Below, piece after piece: positions 7,368 to 16,036 of a stretch of 36,775 nucleotides of DNA (the first letter of the stretch is position 1; each line of letters opens with the position of its first letter). Origin of the DNA: JAPLMW01 sp964619675 (GTDB taxonomy: Bacteria > Planctomycetota > Phycisphaerae > Sedimentisphaerales > UBA12454); the NCBI GenBank assembly GCA_964619675.1, contig CAZUEO010000028.1, forward strand, positions 1 to 36,775. Direction: 5' to 3'. The translations under genes were made by a program, and so were the position numbers. The notes below the pieces were generated by a model. It had not been told where the DNA came from, ran no database searches, and worked only from the letters and a program-made list of their open reading frames with translations.

Positions 7368-7466
7368 ATGCCAACTCTTAAATAGATTTTAATGCCTTGT
7401 TTTTATAGTTTCAGGGCAAAATGGCAACAAAATAATAATGCCAAAACCAAAATTTATGGATAAGGT
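7368..7466 (-). promoter_or_regulatory. Polyferredoxin-porin operon promoter, homologous to the methyltransferase promoter
   Basis: Aligns with 4339-4436. The minus-strand -10 is TAAAAT (7386-7391), 25 nt before the ATG. The block TTTTGCCCTGAAACTATAAAAA lies where the -35 should be and is the best conserved part, so it may be an activator or repressor site. Confidence 0.5.
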
Positions 7467-7705
7467 GCAGGGACAAATAAGATTAAGACATTATAGTATT
7501 AGAACAGAAAAAAACCTATATTTTGTAGATAAAGCTAAATAAACCCCCGGTAAAACCGAGGGCTAAATATTTTTATTACCCCCTCATTTACATTCGGGGC
7601 TCTGTTTAGACCTCAATGATATAAAAACACCGTTTTATGCCCGTGAACAGTTAGAACAAGTTTCATATGTTAAACTGGTTAATTTGCATTAGTTACGTTT
7701 TTTGA

Positions 7706-7734
7706 TTGACAAAGCGGCTTTGAGGCTGTAGGGT
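7706..7734 (+). promoter_or_regulatory. dnaA promoter
   Basis: TTGACA (7706-7711), 17-bp spacer, TAGGGT (7729-7734), giving a 5' leader of about 135 nt before the TTG start. A diverged copy of this promoter and leader lies at 3568-3645. Confidence 0.55.
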
Positions 7735-7875
7735 TTTAGCGTCAGGGAAGGCACGTCTGGCAGCTCATGCATGCTCAAGGATCTGTGTAATTTTTTTTAC
7801 AATACAACATAAGGGTGTGCCGTTTTTTTTGACGGTGCTTTATTTGAATCTATAGACCGACAGGGAAAAAAGAAA

Positions 7876-9177
7876 TTGGCACAGGATACAAGGGAAATAT
7901 TTGAAGCTATCGTAGAACGGGTCAAGACACTTGACCCTGCAAACAGCCGTAAATGGTTTGACGACCTCGCGATAAAGAATTTCAGCGGCGGACTGCTTGA
8001 AATAAACTGCCCGGACGTCGAAGCAGCAGGCTTTCTTCAGGATAACTGCACCGGCAGTTTCACCCGTGCCGCACAGCAGATTACAGGACATCTGGTAAGC
8101 ATAAAGTTCGGCATCGACGGTAAAACCGGAAAAGGCAAACCTTTTTCAACAAACCAGACAGACCCTCGCCTGCATCCTGATTATACATTTGATAATTTTG
8201 TCGTAGGGCCCGGCAACCGGCTCGCACAGGCAAGCTGTACCGCCGTAAGCAAATCACTCGGTACAACATACAATCCTCTGTTCATCTATGGTAACGTGGG
8301 ACTGGGCAAAACCCACCTGCTTCATGGAATCTGCAGGGAAACGCGAAGCAACTTTCCAAAGGCAAAAATCCAGTTCTTAAGCTGCGAAGAGTTTGTCAAC
8401 CGCTTTATAAGTGCAATCGAGGCCGGCTCACTTGCCGAATTCAAAAATCTGTATCGAACCGTCGATTTGCTCGTGATTGACGATGTGCAATTCCTGCGAG
8501 AACGCGAACAAAGTCAGGAAGAATTTTTCCATACCTTTAACGCACTTTACGACAACCGCAGACAAATTGTCTTGAGCGCTGATTCTGCACCGGGAGAAAT
8601 ACCTTCACTGCCTGAAAGGCTTACAAGCAGGTTCAAATGCGGACTGGTGGCAAGGATTGACGAACCAACTTATGAAACCAGAGTGGCCATCGTGCAGAAA
8701 AAGGCAAGACTAAGAGGCATGAAAATCTCAGATGAGATCGCAGAATACATCGCATCAATGGTCAAGACAAATATACGCGAACTCGAAGGAGCACTGACAA
8801 CGCTTTATGCCCTGGCCAGCACTACAGGCGAAGAAATCAACCTTGACACTGCCAGAAAAGCCCTGGGCGATAGAGAAACAACCGACAAAAACATTACGAT
8901 TACCGATATAATAAAAGTCGTAACCGCTTACTACGACGTCCGGCCGGCAGATTTACAAAGTAAAAAACGCAGCCAGAGTATCACTATGCCAAGACAGATT
9001 TGTATGTATCTGGCCAGAAATTTAACCAGCCACAGTTTAGAGGAAATCGGCGGGCACCTCGGCGGAAGAGACCATACTACCGTAATGCACGCCTGCGGCA
9101 AAATCGGTGAATTGCAGCAAACCGACGACAGAATCCAGTCGCAGCTTACAGAACTTACAAAACGCATCACAAAATAA
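7876..9177 (+). CDS. dnaA: Chromosomal replication initiator protein DnaA
   Basis: 433 aa AAA+ ATPase that binds DnaA boxes and opens the origin. Domain I about 1-75, a short linker (to about 97), domain III with Walker A GNVGLGKTH (139-147), Walker B LLVIDDVQFL and sensor-type ERLTSRFKCGL, and domain IV with the DnaA signature GGHLGGRDHTTVMHACGKI near the C-terminus. The start is TTG (7876). No ATG or GTG is available in frame before the upstream stop at 7810, and AGGGAAAAAAG provides the ribosome site. Domain II is nearly absent, making the protein short. The YkgJ-like gene follows 22 nt later and is probably co-transcribed. Confidence 0.98.
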   Translation: MAQDTREIFEAIVERVKTLDPANSRKWFDDLAIKNFSGGLLEINCPDVEAAGFLQDNCTGSFTRAAQQITGHLVSIKFGIDGKTGKGKPFSTNQTDPRLHPDYTFDNFVVGPGNRLAQASCTAVSKSLGTTYNPLFIYGNVGLGKTHLLHGICRETRSNFPKAKIQFLSCEEFVNRFISAIEAGSLAEFKNLYRTVDLLVIDDVQFLREREQSQEEFFHTFNALYDNRRQIVLSADSAPGEIPSLPERLTSRFKCGLVARIDEPTYETRVAIVQKKARLRGMKISDEIAEYIASMVKTNIRELEGALTTLYALASTTGEEINLDTARKALGDRETTDKNITITDIIKVVTAYYDVRPADLQSKKRSQSITMPRQICMYLARNLTSHSLEEIGGHLGGRDHTTVMHACGKIGELQQTDDRIQSQLTELTKRITK

Positions 9178-9199
9178 GCCCACTGGCGTTATAGGACTA

Positions 9200-10024
9200 A
9201 TGCGGGAAATCAATGCTGTACATATTTTGCAGCATCTATTGTACTCAAGAAGCAATCGGTCAGCGCCGATACTACTATTGAATATGTGCGCTAACAATAT
9301 AAACAACCTAAAAACACAAAAATATTGTGCCGCCTTTGTAATAGATAAATCGGAGAAATTCGACAATAATCTCTGTGATGAACTAAGTCGAGTCAATCTG
9401 AATATTGACATCTTCGGCAAAGAGTTAAACCTGACAATAGGCTTTGCAGATGTGTCGGTGCAAATCTGCGATATAGTTCCGCCGGCACAGGCAATTTGCG
9501 ATATAATCATAAATGCCGTTGTCAGCCAAGCACAAGAATCAGGGCAGAATATCCACCGCAAAAAAAGTTGCAGCTACTGCTGCCGGAATCCCGCACCGAT
9601 GTCGGCGCCCGAAGCATTATGGCTATGCAGAGAAATTAATCTGATGCAAAACAAAGAACGAAAAGTGCTGCAGCGCTCCATTGAACTGGCCCGCAGAAAA
9701 CAAATTTCTGTATGCCCTTTTCTGTCTGAAAATGTCTGCACGATTTACCATTTAAGACCTCTTGCGTGCAGAGAGCACATAATCACCAGCCTAAATTTTA
9801 ACAATGCCTCAGATAAACTGCCTGCAAGTATGCTTGAATCTGTAACTTGTCTTTGCGGCGAGCTTAATGAAAATATAACTGAAACAATAATGCTGCCGGC
9901 AGCAATCAGCTGGGCCCAAAATTCAAAAGACCTCTTAAGCAAAACTTATAATATGTCGGAACTTTTCGGCAGATTAATCGATATCATACACCGGCAGTCA
10001 GAAAAAGCTGCTCAGGTATTTTAG
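9200..10024 (+). CDS. YkgJ-family cysteine-cluster protein
   Basis: 274 aa from ATG 9200. Longer frames begin inside dnaA, and a weak AGGA favours 9200. The C-terminal half carries the family pattern: C124-x2-C127-C128 (KKSCSYCCRN), C172 in VCPFL, C180 in ENVCTIYHLRPLAC, C190. YkgJ proteins (formerly UPF0153) are thought to bind zinc or an iron-sulfur cluster through these residues. The first 115 residues have no family I recognise. It follows dnaA at 22 nt without its own promoter, so it is likely expressed with it. Function unknown. Confidence 0.7.
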   Translation: MREINAVHILQHLLYSRSNRSAPILLLNMCANNINNLKTQKYCAAFVIDKSEKFDNNLCDELSRVNLNIDIFGKELNLTIGFADVSVQICDIVPPAQAICDIIINAVVSQAQESGQNIHRKKSCSYCCRNPAPMSAPEALWLCREINLMQNKERKVLQRSIELARRKQISVCPFLSENVCTIYHLRPLACREHIITSLNFNNASDKLPASMLESVTCLCGELNENITETIMLPAAISWAQNSKDLLSKTYNMSELFGRLIDIIHRQSEKAAQVF

Positions 10025-10072
10025 CAGCTTGTTGCTAAATTAATCCTGCAACGGCCTTTGGAGCAGGCATAA

Positions 10073-11671
10073 TCAGACACAACTTTGTACTTTCTGTTTC
10101 TGCACCAATGGCCAGTGGTTACGATTGGCGGCATATGCAGCCTGAAAGGCCTGGACAACTTCAGGGTCGAACTGAGCACCGGCAAGGCTGACAATTTCGC
10201 TGACAGCATCTTCAGCCGATTTGGCAGAACTGGCGTAGTGCTGCGAGGTCATCGCATCAAAACAATTGGCAACGGCAAGAATTCTTGAGCCGATAGGAAT
10301 GTTTTTGCCAACAAGGCCGTTGGGGTAACCGGTACCGTCAAAATTTTCGTGATGATGCCGTATAATCACCACTTCTTGATTAAACAGGCCGACTGGCGCA
10401 AGAATCTCAGCACTTACAATCGGATGCCGCTCAATAATTTTACGCTCCCGGTCGGTAAGAGGGGCTTGTTTGTGAATAATATCGTTGGGAATCACGATTT
10501 TACCGAGGTCGTGCAGCATCGCTGCCGTCTGAAGCTGTTCGGTCAAAGCCTGTGATATATCCATCTGCCTGGCAATTTCGGCTACGTAAACCTTTACATT
10601 TTCGCCATGGCAGGCAAGATAAGAATCCTTGGTTGCAATCGCTTTCGCAAAGGCCGTAATCATGCCGAGCGTCTGTGTCTTTATCTGATGGGCCAGCGCC
10701 GAAATCTTCGCCTGAAGTTCATAGAAATCTTCATTTTGACGATTCTGTAATTGTTCGTCCGGATTGACCTGATCATACGAAACGACACAGTTTCTACCGC
10801 GACGCTTGGCTGCATAAAGAGCATCGTCAGCTCTTCTTATCAGTTCATATGGATCTGCTGCATCGGCCCCATCAAAAACTGTAATGCCTACACTGCATGT
10901 AACTGATATAGACTGACCGACTACTTCCCAGTGGTATTTGTCAATTATCTGACAGAGTTTGCCCGCCCTTTGTGTTGCGATTTCCACAGGCATCCCCGGC
11001 ATAAGAATAACAAATTCTTCTCCGCCATAACGGGCAGCTATATCAAGCGGATAAATATTTTCATTCAGAATCTTGCCGAGCTGCTGCAGAATCTTATCGC
11101 CGGTCAGATGTCCAAACGTATCATTAAGATTCTTAAAATGGTCAATATCAAACATCATAACGGCAACCGAGCCGCCACGTATCTTGGCCTGCAGTACTTC
11201 GCGTTCGAGAACCTCAAAAAAACGACGTCTGTTGGCAAGACCTGTAAGCTCGTCGGTATTTGCAAGAAGCAGGAGTCTTTCCTGAAGCTCAATCATCTGA
11301 AGCACTATTCCGATTCGTGCCTGAAGCTCGCCTTTGTTGAAAGGCTTGGTTACATAGTCAATCGCACCAAGTTTCAGACCGCTAATCTTGTCCTCGCTGG
11401 CGTCTTTGGCAGAAACAAAAATAACCGGAATCGAAGATGTGCGAACATCGGCTTTGAGCCGTCTGCATACCTCAAAGCCGTCAATCTCCGGCATCATCAC
11501 ATCAAGCAAGATAACATCGGGCTTGTGCTCAACTGCCATTTTTATGCCATCGGCAGCATCTTCAGCAATAAGTGTGGCAAGACCCATACTGCCAAGATGA
11601 GCTTTCAGAAGGATAAGATTTGTCCGGCTGTCGTCGATAACGAGAATTTTTCTCTGCTTTTTGATCTTCAT
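10073..11671 (-). CDS. Response regulator with GGDEF and HD-GYP domains (c-di-GMP turnover)
   Basis: 532 aa. Receiver domain 8-125 with phospho-acceptor D57 (VILLDVMMPEIDG) and K109. GGDEF domain about 135-300 with an intact GGEEF active site (216-220), so it can in principle make c-di-GMP. The inhibitory RxxD site is replaced by YPLD (207-210), so product inhibition is probably absent. HD-GYP domain about 340-515 with HDLGK (387-391), the downstream HP (416-417) and HHHENFDGTGYP (439-450), all ligands kept, so it can degrade c-di-GMP. One protein thus joins both activities under phosphorylation control. No cognate kinase is nearby. It is transcribed toward the YkgJ-like gene. Confidence 0.95.
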   Translation of the reverse strand: MKIKKQRKILVIDDSRTNLILLKAHLGSMGLATLIAEDAADGIKMAVEHKPDVILLDVMMPEIDGFEVCRRLKADVRTSSIPVIFVSAKDASEDKISGLKLGAIDYVTKPFNKGELQARIGIVLQMIELQERLLLLANTDELTGLANRRRFFEVLEREVLQAKIRGGSVAVMMFDIDHFKNLNDTFGHLTGDKILQQLGKILNENIYPLDIAARYGGEEFVILMPGMPVEIATQRAGKLCQIIDKYHWEVVGQSISVTCSVGITVFDGADAADPYELIRRADDALYAAKRRGRNCVVSYDQVNPDEQLQNRQNEDFYELQAKISALAHQIKTQTLGMITAFAKAIATKDSYLACHGENVKVYVAEIARQMDISQALTEQLQTAAMLHDLGKIVIPNDIIHKQAPLTDRERKIIERHPIVSAEILAPVGLFNQEVVIIRHHHENFDGTGYPNGLVGKNIPIGSRILAVANCFDAMTSQHYASSAKSAEDAVSEIVSLAGAQFDPEVVQAFQAAYAANRNHWPLVQKQKVQSCV

Positions 11672-11774
11672 CCCGTTAAAAATCCCTTTTCTATTATAAA
11701 CCTTGATATCTTAAACAGGATTCGTCCCGTTAAAAATCTTCTTTTCCATTTATAATTTCTAACGGGATTCATTT
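11671..11774 (-). repeat. Tandemly duplicated leader upstream of the REC-GGDEF-HD-GYP gene
   Basis: Two ~54-bp units, 11671-11724 and 11725 to about 11774. Each starts TCCCGTTAAAAATC and ends near GGATTC. The start codon overlaps the end of the first unit on the minus strand, which supplies an AAGGGA-like ribosome site. The second unit carries CCCGTTA...TAACGGG inverted ends that could fold back. Confidence 0.55.
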
Positions 11775-11906
11775 TTGTACAAACTTTTTACATTTAATCT
11801 CTTATCAAGATTATCGACTTATCTATCCCCCGCATTGAGATGAAGACAGAATTTAAGGCAAAAAAATGTTTTCTTCCTTTTCAAGACCCGATAATAAGAA
11901 GATTTT

Positions 11907-12398
11907 TCAGGCTGAATTTTTTGTTGCTTTGGCTTTTGCCTCTACGATTGCCGTCTGGACCTCCTCTTCTGTGTAATGTGAAGGCCATAGAGTTCGCCAG
12001 CCGGCAACATAAGTTCCCACAGGTAAAAGCGTAAGCAGGCCGGTCAATAACCAGCCGGGCTGCTGGAGCGTGCCTATTGCCGCCATCCTATCGGCTTGAG
12101 CTTGCTTTATCGACAAATCGAGAAGGCCGATTACTTGCTGATATTTTTCCTTGTTAAGATTAGCCAAGTAATCAAGCCGTAACTGCTCACCGGTATAAGT
12201 ATCTATTATCTCATTACGCAAATTCCGGGCTGTATGAATGTTGCTGTTAAACAAATTGATATTGTTGGGGTCTTGACCTACATATCTAACCGCCAGCGGC
12301 GATATGTCGGCAGGCCACAAATCGTAAAGAAGCTGACAACCCGTTGTGAATACAACCGCAGTGATAATAACAACAGATAAAATCGCTTTCCAATTCAT
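11907..12398 (-). CDS. Small lipoprotein at the end of the phage-like cluster
   Basis: 163 aa from ATG 12398, chosen because GGGAG lies 7 nt upstream and the protein then begins with a clean lipoprotein signal (MNWKAILSVVIITAVVFTTGC, lipid-anchored Cys21). A longer frame back to 12425 lacks these signs. After the lipobox comes a helical region (about 60-115), then a hydrophobic stretch near 122-141 (GWLLTGLLTLLPVGTYVAGW) and a charged tail. It is the last gene of the cluster. The position would suit a spanin or lysis accessory role, but I do not recognise a family. Confidence 0.6.
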   Translation of the reverse strand: MNWKAILSVVIITAVVFTTGCQLLYDLWPADISPLAVRYVGQDPNNINLFNSNIHTARNLRNEIIDTYTGEQLRLDYLANLNKEKYQQVIGLLDLSIKQAQADRMAAIGTLQQPGWLLTGLLTLLPVGTYVAGWRTLWPSHYTEEEVQTAIVEAKAKATKNSA

Positions 12399-12456
12399 AA
12401 AAATTCTCCCTTTCTCGTGAAGCATATCTCATACCTATCTTCACGCTCTTGAGTTT

Positions 12457-12747
12457 TTACATCGTCCCATCTTTGCCAATATCTGCGTCTGGCAGGCGCT
12501 TTTCAATGGCACGCAGACGATATTCATAACAAATGCTCGCCCGGTTTAATTCCTCAATTCTTTCCTGAAACTGCCGTTGGGTCTCTATCAGCATCGTTAT
12601 ATCGTGCTGCAATAATGAAAGCTGCTTTTGCAGATTGACCCAGCTTCCCACAATCAGCACCGCCAGAAAAATAATCTGAACCAGCACCGAAAGGTCGATT
12701 TGTTTGTTGAAATTCCACTGTTTATTTTTGTTTTCTGCTTCAGCCAT
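12457..12747 (-). CDS. One-helix membrane protein with coiled coil
   Basis: 96 aa from ATG 12747, one base after the preceding gene's stop (TAA-A-ATG). Residues 20-40 form a single membrane helix (LSVLVQIIFLAVLIVGSWVNL), followed by a coiled coil of about 45 residues (QKQLSLLQHDITMLIETQRQFQERIEEL). Small size, one helix and position before a lipoprotein gene are reminiscent of phage holin- or spanin-like proteins. No family match is claimed. Confidence 0.6.
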   Translation of the reverse strand: MAEAENKNKQWNFNKQIDLSVLVQIIFLAVLIVGSWVNLQKQLSLLQHDITMLIETQRQFQERIEELNRASICYEYRLRAIEKRLPDADIGKDGTM

Positions 12748-12748
12748 T

Positions 12749-13081
12749 TTACACCGGTGCGTAAAAAACATATAAATCGGAGATTCTGAATATTATTACG
12801 TAACTGCCAGCAGGCAGATTTCCCTGCGATGTAAATGATTCTGCAATATTGACCGCTACGACCTGGTTACCTACAACCACAGGAACTGTCCCGGGAATGT
12901 CAACTTCCACAGCCCTAACATTATAGTAATTGTAATCATATTTGCTGATGACCTCGGCAACAAAGCCTATGGCTTTTCCGCCAGCTGAAGTTACAAATGC
13001 ATTTTCATTCAGACCCACACTCTCGCGTAAAAGACGCTCGATAAACTGTTGCTGCTGGTTCTGGGCAAAGCTATCAGCCAT
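12749..13081 (-). CDS. Hypothetical protein of the phage-like cluster
   Basis: 110 aa, starting 3 nt after the hub-like gene's stop. N-terminal Gln-rich helix (MADSFAQNQQQQFIERLL), then alternating beta-type sequence with RAVEVDIPGTVPVVVGNQVVAVNI. The beta-rich body could be a small structural or baseplate protein. No recognised family. Confidence 0.6.
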   Translation of the reverse strand: MADSFAQNQQQQFIERLLRESVGLNENAFVTSAGGKAIGFVAEVISKYDYNYYNVRAVEVDIPGTVPVVVGNQVVAVNIAESFTSQGNLPAGSYVIIFRISDLYVFYAPV

Positions 13082-13084
13082 TTT

Positions 13085-14908
13085 TTATTTCCTCTTCTTT
13101 ACTGCTGTAAGAATTGTCTGCTGATTCGTAAAATCCATCTCTACTTTTTCAAGCCAGCATATACTTCTGTTGTCATATTTGACACCAAAGATATCTCTGC
13201 TGTCAGGGCTGGTAATGATTTTGTCGCCGGGACTGAAAATCGACGACAAAACTATAGTTTTTATCTGTAAAAGTCCGGTTTCAAAGCCGCCTGATTCTGA
13301 AAGGCCTCGCGCAAATTCAACAAGCAGTTTTGTATCATCTTTCTGGTTCGCAGAACTAAAAATTCCATCAGAGTCGTTTAGAAAAATGCTGCAAGGAGAT
13401 ATTTTTTGGTACTTGAATTTTCGGGGCAGAGTAATGATTTTATCGACCACTTCGATAGTCGAATTAACCGGCCCATCTGCAATAGTAAAGCTTACTCGTT
13501 CATCCGCCATAACAGAAGCAGTTATCCTGAATTTTAAGAGTCCTTTTAGAATAGCAAACCACACATCAGCATCGAGCTGTTCCGCCGAGAGCCAAATGCC
13601 GCACTGGTCAAGCAGTATCTTGAACGAGCTCATATAGGGCCACCAGCAACTGCCGCCGGTATATGAAACCTCAAGATAATATCCGATTGAGGTACCGTCT
13701 TTGCTGCAGGTCAACGCCGGCAAAAATCGTCTTCTCTGACGAATATATAACCCATTTTCAAATATTTTCGAAAAGTCATACGCTGGTCCTTGGTTATAAG
13801 GACTGACGCTATAATCTCCCGCCTCGTTCAAACACCATTTGCGGTAAACATCTCTGACCTCGTTGAAGCTTTCATTGGTGATTGGTGAATACCTGTCATA
13901 ATCATTTTCCTCAAGCGCAGGGTCCCATGCCTTCGCCAGTTCAAAGGTGGCCTCATAAATTTTGTAGTCGCCCTGAACAATATACCTGTGCGTAACCGGT
14001 GAAAAGTTTTTCTTAGCGGAAACTTGTGCAACAGTTGTTTTCGATATATCAATTATCTCGCCCGGCCATTGACAGTTCAGTTCGACTTCTCTGCAACATT
14101 TGGGCTTGAAAAAAACAATCGCCTCGGATGACACAGTTTCAACAAGACTCGGCACAAATTTAAACCTTAACCCTGCCTGGCTGCAGCAGCGAGCAAGAGC
14201 GTCTATCAGATTAAGCCCCGTTACATCAACATCAATAATTTTACAACCTTCTGACAATGCCTTAAGCCGTTCCAAAGCTGGTATAACAAGCTCGCCCGAA
14301 GGAACATAGCTACACAAAAGATAATAAATTGCATCGGCACAATCAAAATAATTGCTTTCGCTTTCATCTGCACAAAAAGCTTTAAAGCTTCTGCCGTTTC
14401 GAAGAATATTCTGCTTCGATGCGTTCGGTTTTCCTTGGGGATTGAAAACAGTTTCAACCCCTGCCAAGAAAACAGATTGGCCACTATCCAAATAAATATT
14501 TCTGCCGTAAATGGTTTTTCTCCCTAACTTTGATGAAAAATCCTTTGCGATAATCGTTACTGTTTGCCGGTTTGAGGATATATCCGTATCGATTTGCTCA
14601 ATGAAACCGGCAAATATCGGCAGTTCTTCAGGAGATACAGTCTCAATACCTGCATCATATACGGATTTTAAAACAACTTTCTGCCCACACCTGACAAGAG
14701 AGTTTACCTCCTCAGACAGCAAGCTATTATCTTTCGGATAATAGTTTAGTACGGCACAGCTGAAATCAGGATCCGCTGCCAGCATTATTCTTTCTGCAAT
14801 GAGAAAATCGCACCATTGGCCGTCAAGGTAAACACTTGCTGTAATCGCACCAGCAGAAAGTTCATTATACTGAGGCTGAAAAAAATCTATTCTGTTCAAC
14901 ATATTCAA
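13085..14908 (-). CDS. Large virion structural protein, possibly tail hub or baseplate
   Basis: 607 aa, the largest product of the cluster. The N-terminal third (about 15-150) is beta-rich with ITASVYLDGQWCDFLIAERIML and LPIFAGFIEQIDTD...QTVTIIAKDFSSKLG, a layout seen in gp27/gpD-like tail hubs, where a beta domain is followed by a substrate-binding insertion. The remainder shows no enzyme motif. Its ATG overlaps the stop of the FN3-like gene (ATGA type), so translation is coupled. Rather cysteine-rich for a phage protein. The hub assignment is inference from position and texture. Confidence 0.5.
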   Translation of the reverse strand: MNMLNRIDFFQPQYNELSAGAITASVYLDGQWCDFLIAERIMLAADPDFSCAVLNYYPKDNSLLSEEVNSLVRCGQKVVLKSVYDAGIETVSPEELPIFAGFIEQIDTDISSNRQTVTIIAKDFSSKLGRKTIYGRNIYLDSGQSVFLAGVETVFNPQGKPNASKQNILRNGRSFKAFCADESESNYFDCADAIYYLLCSYVPSGELVIPALERLKALSEGCKIIDVDVTGLNLIDALARCCSQAGLRFKFVPSLVETVSSEAIVFFKPKCCREVELNCQWPGEIIDISKTTVAQVSAKKNFSPVTHRYIVQGDYKIYEATFELAKAWDPALEENDYDRYSPITNESFNEVRDVYRKWCLNEAGDYSVSPYNQGPAYDFSKIFENGLYIRQRRRFLPALTCSKDGTSIGYYLEVSYTGGSCWWPYMSSFKILLDQCGIWLSAEQLDADVWFAILKGLLKFRITASVMADERVSFTIADGPVNSTIEVVDKIITLPRKFKYQKISPCSIFLNDSDGIFSSANQKDDTKLLVEFARGLSESGGFETGLLQIKTIVLSSIFSPGDKIITSPDSRDIFGVKYDNRSICWLEKVEMDFTNQQTILTAVKKRK

Positions 14909-15582
14909 ATTACACCACTTTGAAGTATTAAAACGCTGTCAGGTCTTTGCTTGTTAAGCTGAATAATTATCTGTCCTGCAGAACCATCATCAGAATCATC
15001 TTCGGCAACAGCCCTTATGCAAAATTTATAACTATCCCCTGTGAGTTCATTAGTAACAAACTGATAAAATTTTCGTCCGATGTAATTTACGCTTCCGATT
15101 GGATTCTGATAATCAATTTGTCCTGTTCCGTTATCATAGCAAATTTTAAATCTGCTTATTCTTTTTGCCTGATGTATCGGCTGATAAAACCATTTAAGCA
15201 AAATTCTGCTGCCTCCGGTTTGTTCAGCAGTAACCATAAAAACTTTATTGCAACTACGCTCAACCAGATTACCCTGACCGTCAAATTCAACCTTCACCGC
15301 TGCAGAAAGCGTTTTTTCCTCAACACCACAACAATTTATCCGTCGGACAACATAAAAGGACCGGCTTAAAGGCTGACCCGCTAATACTTCAAAAGTATCC
15401 TCATCCGAATTTGATACAGCGATTATCCTGTCAAAATCAATATCGCTGCCATCCTGTTCCTGGTATAAAACCTGTAAACCTACAGGTCGAGCCCAGAAGT
15501 CGCCTTCTGTAAGACTCATACAGAGCTTTAGGCCTCTGACAGAATCGCCACTATACAAACTGTCAAAAAATTTTGCTTCCAT
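14905..15582 (-). CDS. FN3-like appendage protein of the phage-like cluster
   Basis: 225 aa. The ATG at 15582 overlaps the preceding stop by one base (TAATG). Residues from about 90 to 205 look like a fibronectin type III fold: FMVTAEQTGGSRILLKWFYQP, a middle strand RISRFKICYDN, and YKFCIRAVAEDDSDDGS. Such domains decorate capsids or tails and bind carbohydrates or surfaces. No further assignment. Confidence 0.6.
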   Translation of the reverse strand: MEAKFFDSLYSGDSVRGLKLCMSLTEGDFWARPVGLQVLYQEQDGSDIDFDRIIAVSNSDEDTFEVLAGQPLSRSFYVVRRINCCGVEEKTLSAAVKVEFDGQGNLVERSCNKVFMVTAEQTGGSRILLKWFYQPIHQAKRISRFKICYDNGTGQIDYQNPIGSVNYIGRKFYQFVTNELTGDSYKFCIRAVAEDDSDDGSAGQIIIQLNKQRPDSVLILQSGVI

Positions 15583-16025
15583 TAGTCTATCGCTGGCTCT
15601 CTGGATACCTCGTTATCGCTGTCGGCAATATCAAGCTTCAATATCGTATTACCGCTCGAATTCTTTATTTCCATATCGCCGGTAAGTTTGTTTTGTGTCA
15701 TCCTGAAAACGCTTCGCATAAGGCTGTAAAAATCAAGCCTTACTTCAACAGGGATATATCTTTCTACGTTAGCGAGTAAGTTACTGCCATTCTTATCTGC
15801 ATCAATAACACCGACAAGATCACCTGTCTCAAAAGGAGCTGTGCCGTATGCAACACTAAACTTGTACCAGCCGCCGCCGATTTCAGATATTGCCGGAGAT
15901 GAACTACTCTTGTCTGCACCAGCAAGAGTCTTCAAATACTCAAAATTTATTTCAGCGGCGGCGGTGATTAAAGGCACACCGTCTCTGGAAACATAAAAAG
16001 GAATATCTATTGCCATATTTGCCAT
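15582..16025 (-). CDS. Hypothetical phage-like structural protein
   Basis: 147 aa with an AGGAG site before the ATG. Beta-rich: MANMAIDIPFYVSRDGVPL, GGGWYKFSVAYGTAPFETGDLVGVID, and MTQNKLTGDMEIKNSSGNTILKLDI near the end. The last block resembles short baseplate or upper-fibre proteins in which a small beta domain precedes a trimerisation segment. No recognised family. Confidence 0.6.
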   Translation of the reverse strand: MANMAIDIPFYVSRDGVPLITAAAEINFEYLKTLAGADKSSSSPAISEIGGGWYKFSVAYGTAPFETGDLVGVIDADKNGSNLLANVERYIPVEVRLDFYSLMRSVFRMTQNKLTGDMEIKNSSGNTILKLDIADSDNEVSREPAID

Positions 16026-16036
16026 TTTTGGAACTC

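Larger units (their letters stand above)
7362..7875. other. Spacer before dnaA; possible replication-origin region
   Basis: 514 bp without a gene. It holds the polyferredoxin promoter, two 8/9 matches to the DnaA box on the minus strand (TTATCCATA at 7455-7463, TTATCTACA at 7524-7532), a REP-like hairpin at 7544-7562 (CCCCCGG-TAAAA-CCGAGGG, one C/A mismatch), a weaker C/G-rich palindrome around 7579-7600, and the dnaA promoter. Two imperfect boxes are too few to call an origin with confidence. Confidence 0.3.

Noticed and set aside
9107..9199. Longer start for the YkgJ-like gene inside dnaA
   Set aside because: The added residues are an out-of-frame reading of dnaA codons and there is no ribosome site. 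ATG 9200 is preferred.
10931..11755. 274-codon open frame on the plus strand
   Set aside because: It lies antisense to the REC-GGDEF-HD-GYP gene, whose domains and motifs are unmistakable. The plus-strand product has no recognisable pattern.
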